A DNA stretch of 26,072 bases from an uncultured Mucilaginibacter sp. Lineage in GTDB: Bacteria; Bacteroidota; Bacteroidia; Sphingobacteriales; Sphingobacteriaceae. A program made the position numbers and the translations under genes. Positions 25,417 to 26,072 of this stretch are shown in pieces; the stretch's first letter is position 1, and every line of letters starts with the position of its first letter. Where the stretch lies: the NCBI RefSeq assembly GCF_946481715.1, contig NZ_CAMLOV010000068.1:1-26072 (forward strand), in the 5' to 3' direction. The notes under the pieces are model-generated. The model had not been told where the DNA came from. It ran no database searches and saw nothing but the letters and a program-made list of their open reading frames with translations.

Positions 25417-25430
25417 AGGGGGTACCCCCT
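25417..25430. repeat. Perfect 14-bp palindrome AGGGGGTACCCCCT
   Basis: A perfect palindrome inside CTTT and CCAA flanks, 46 bp before the FecR start. It is GC-rich and unlike the local composition. It could be an intergenic repeat or a junction left by an insertion. Confidence 0.4.
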
Positions 25431-25475
25431 CCAATTGCATCTTACCTATATAAACCACCAATAAAGTTTACCTTC

Positions 25476-26072
25476 TTGAAAAAACGTAACCAGCCCGGCG
25501 ATAATTCGCTGCAGGAAAAACTTGTAGAAAAGTACTTCGACGACTTAAAGCTTAATGAGCAAAGGGCCGCCGACCATGGCGTGGAGTTTGATGGAGAAGG
25601 CGTGTACAGCCGTATTATTTCGGCCATTGGCGAGCCTGCCCAAAGGCGCATCATTTCGCGCAAATGGATGGTGGCCGCTTCGGTTTTATTGCTGGCGCTT
25701 TCATCGGCGGTGCTGGCCACTTTTCATAACAACATCCTCAATTATTTATTCCCCATACAAACTAAACAGCTTACCGCTGCCAACGGGCAGGTAGTAAATT
25801 ATACCCTTGCCGATGGCACCAAAGTGTGGCTGAACGGCGGCAGTAAATTAACCTATCCAAACAAATTCCGTGGCAACCTGCGCGAGATCACGCTGGAAGG
25901 CGAGGCTTACCTGGAGGTTGCGCACGATGCCGCAAAATCATTTATTGTACATACCGGCGCTATCCGCACCCAGGTATTAGGCACCAGCTTTAATGTAAAG
26001 GCCTACCCCGAGGATGCTTTTGTAAAGGTGGATGTAGTAACAGGCAAGGTAGGCGTTATCCCGGCGGGCGAT
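25476..26072 (+). CDS. FecR-family anti-sigma factor, C-terminus outside the window
   Basis: 199 codons to the window edge. A short cytoplasmic N-terminus (SLQEKLVEKYFDDLKLNEQ) precedes one membrane helix (about 65-83, MVAASVLLLALSSAVLATF). The periplasmic FecR domain follows (LADGTKVWLNGGSKLTYP and GEAYLEVAHDAAKSFIVHTG, then VLGTSFNVKAY). It should hold the FecI-type sigma factor until a TonB-dependent receptor signals. No ATG is available; TTG at 25476 is the likely start. Relatives usually have roughly 15-25 more residues before the helix that starts here at SLQEKL, so the 5' end may be lost or altered. The normal partner, the sigma factor at 20612-21202, is separated by a minus-strand block. 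Confidence 0.88.
   Translation, partial: MKKRNQPGDNSLQEKLVEKYFDDLKLNEQRAADHGVEFDGEGVYSRIISAIGEPAQRRIISRKWMVAASVLLLALSSAVLATFHNNILNYLFPIQTKQLTAANGQVVNYTLADGTKVWLNGGSKLTYPNKFRGNLREITLEGEAYLEVAHDAAKSFIVHTGAIRTQVLGTSFNVKAYPEDAFVKVDVVTGKVGVIPAGD

Overview
The window looks like a chromosomal piece of a Bacteroidota organism, most likely Sphingobacteriaceae close to Mucilaginibacter. Evidence: promoters of the TAnnTTTG type, A-rich leaders with no strong Shine-Dalgarno, a FecI-type sigma factor and FecR, YeiH, a PTE-family lipase-like amidohydrolase, DUF4350 and DUF6428 proteins, and moderate GC coding sequence. The genus is inferred from overall character, not from a search.

Layout. (1) 1-98: the 3' part of tRNA-Asn(GTT) and its terminator, followed by about 540 bp without a convincing gene. 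(2) 639-7902: a two-component cluster on the + strand. It has an 1881-residue soluble hybrid histidine kinase carrying nine 92-residue HAMP repeats, then a REC-histidine kinase and a single-domain response regulator. (3) 8074-11188: an AraC-type regulator followed by two oxidoreductases (a zinc-free medium-chain reductase and an Old Yellow Enzyme). The two enzyme genes share an identical 20-bp box at the same distance from a promoter-like element, which points to one small regulon. (4) 11510-12907: a secreted EthD-domain protein divergent from a LysR regulator. (5) 12908-14525: a 14-bp inverted repeat, a TATATTTG promoter element and a 33-codon leader peptide ending in Cys-Cys-Cys-Cys-Arg-Cys-Phe, all upstream of a YeiH-type sulfate/sulfite exporter. 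This is the best candidate for an undescribed regulatory system here. (6) 14567-20452: mannonate dehydratase on the minus strand, then + strand genes for a secreted DUF4350-like protein, a secreted nucleotide-pyrophosphatase-type phosphatase, an RRM RNA-binding protein and a Tat-type phosphotriesterase-family protein. A frameshifted small lipoprotein remnant lies between the last two.

(7) 20612-26072: an ECF sigma factor and a FecR anti-sigma factor, both on +. They are normally adjacent, but here 4.3 kb of minus-strand genes separates them. That block holds two transcription units. One is a DHFR-like reductase plus an SDR that has lost its catalytic Tyr/Lys, behind a large palindrome. The other is an arsenic operon (arsR, DUF6428, arsN2-like acetyltransferase, thioredoxin-type arsC, aquaporin) with two near-identical ArsR operator copies. 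The operon has no ArsB or Acr3 pump in view; the aquaporin probably provides the arsenite exit path. FecR starts without an ATG and seems short at its N-terminus, which fits an insertion event between sigma factor and anti-sigma factor. The FecR gene runs off the end of the window.
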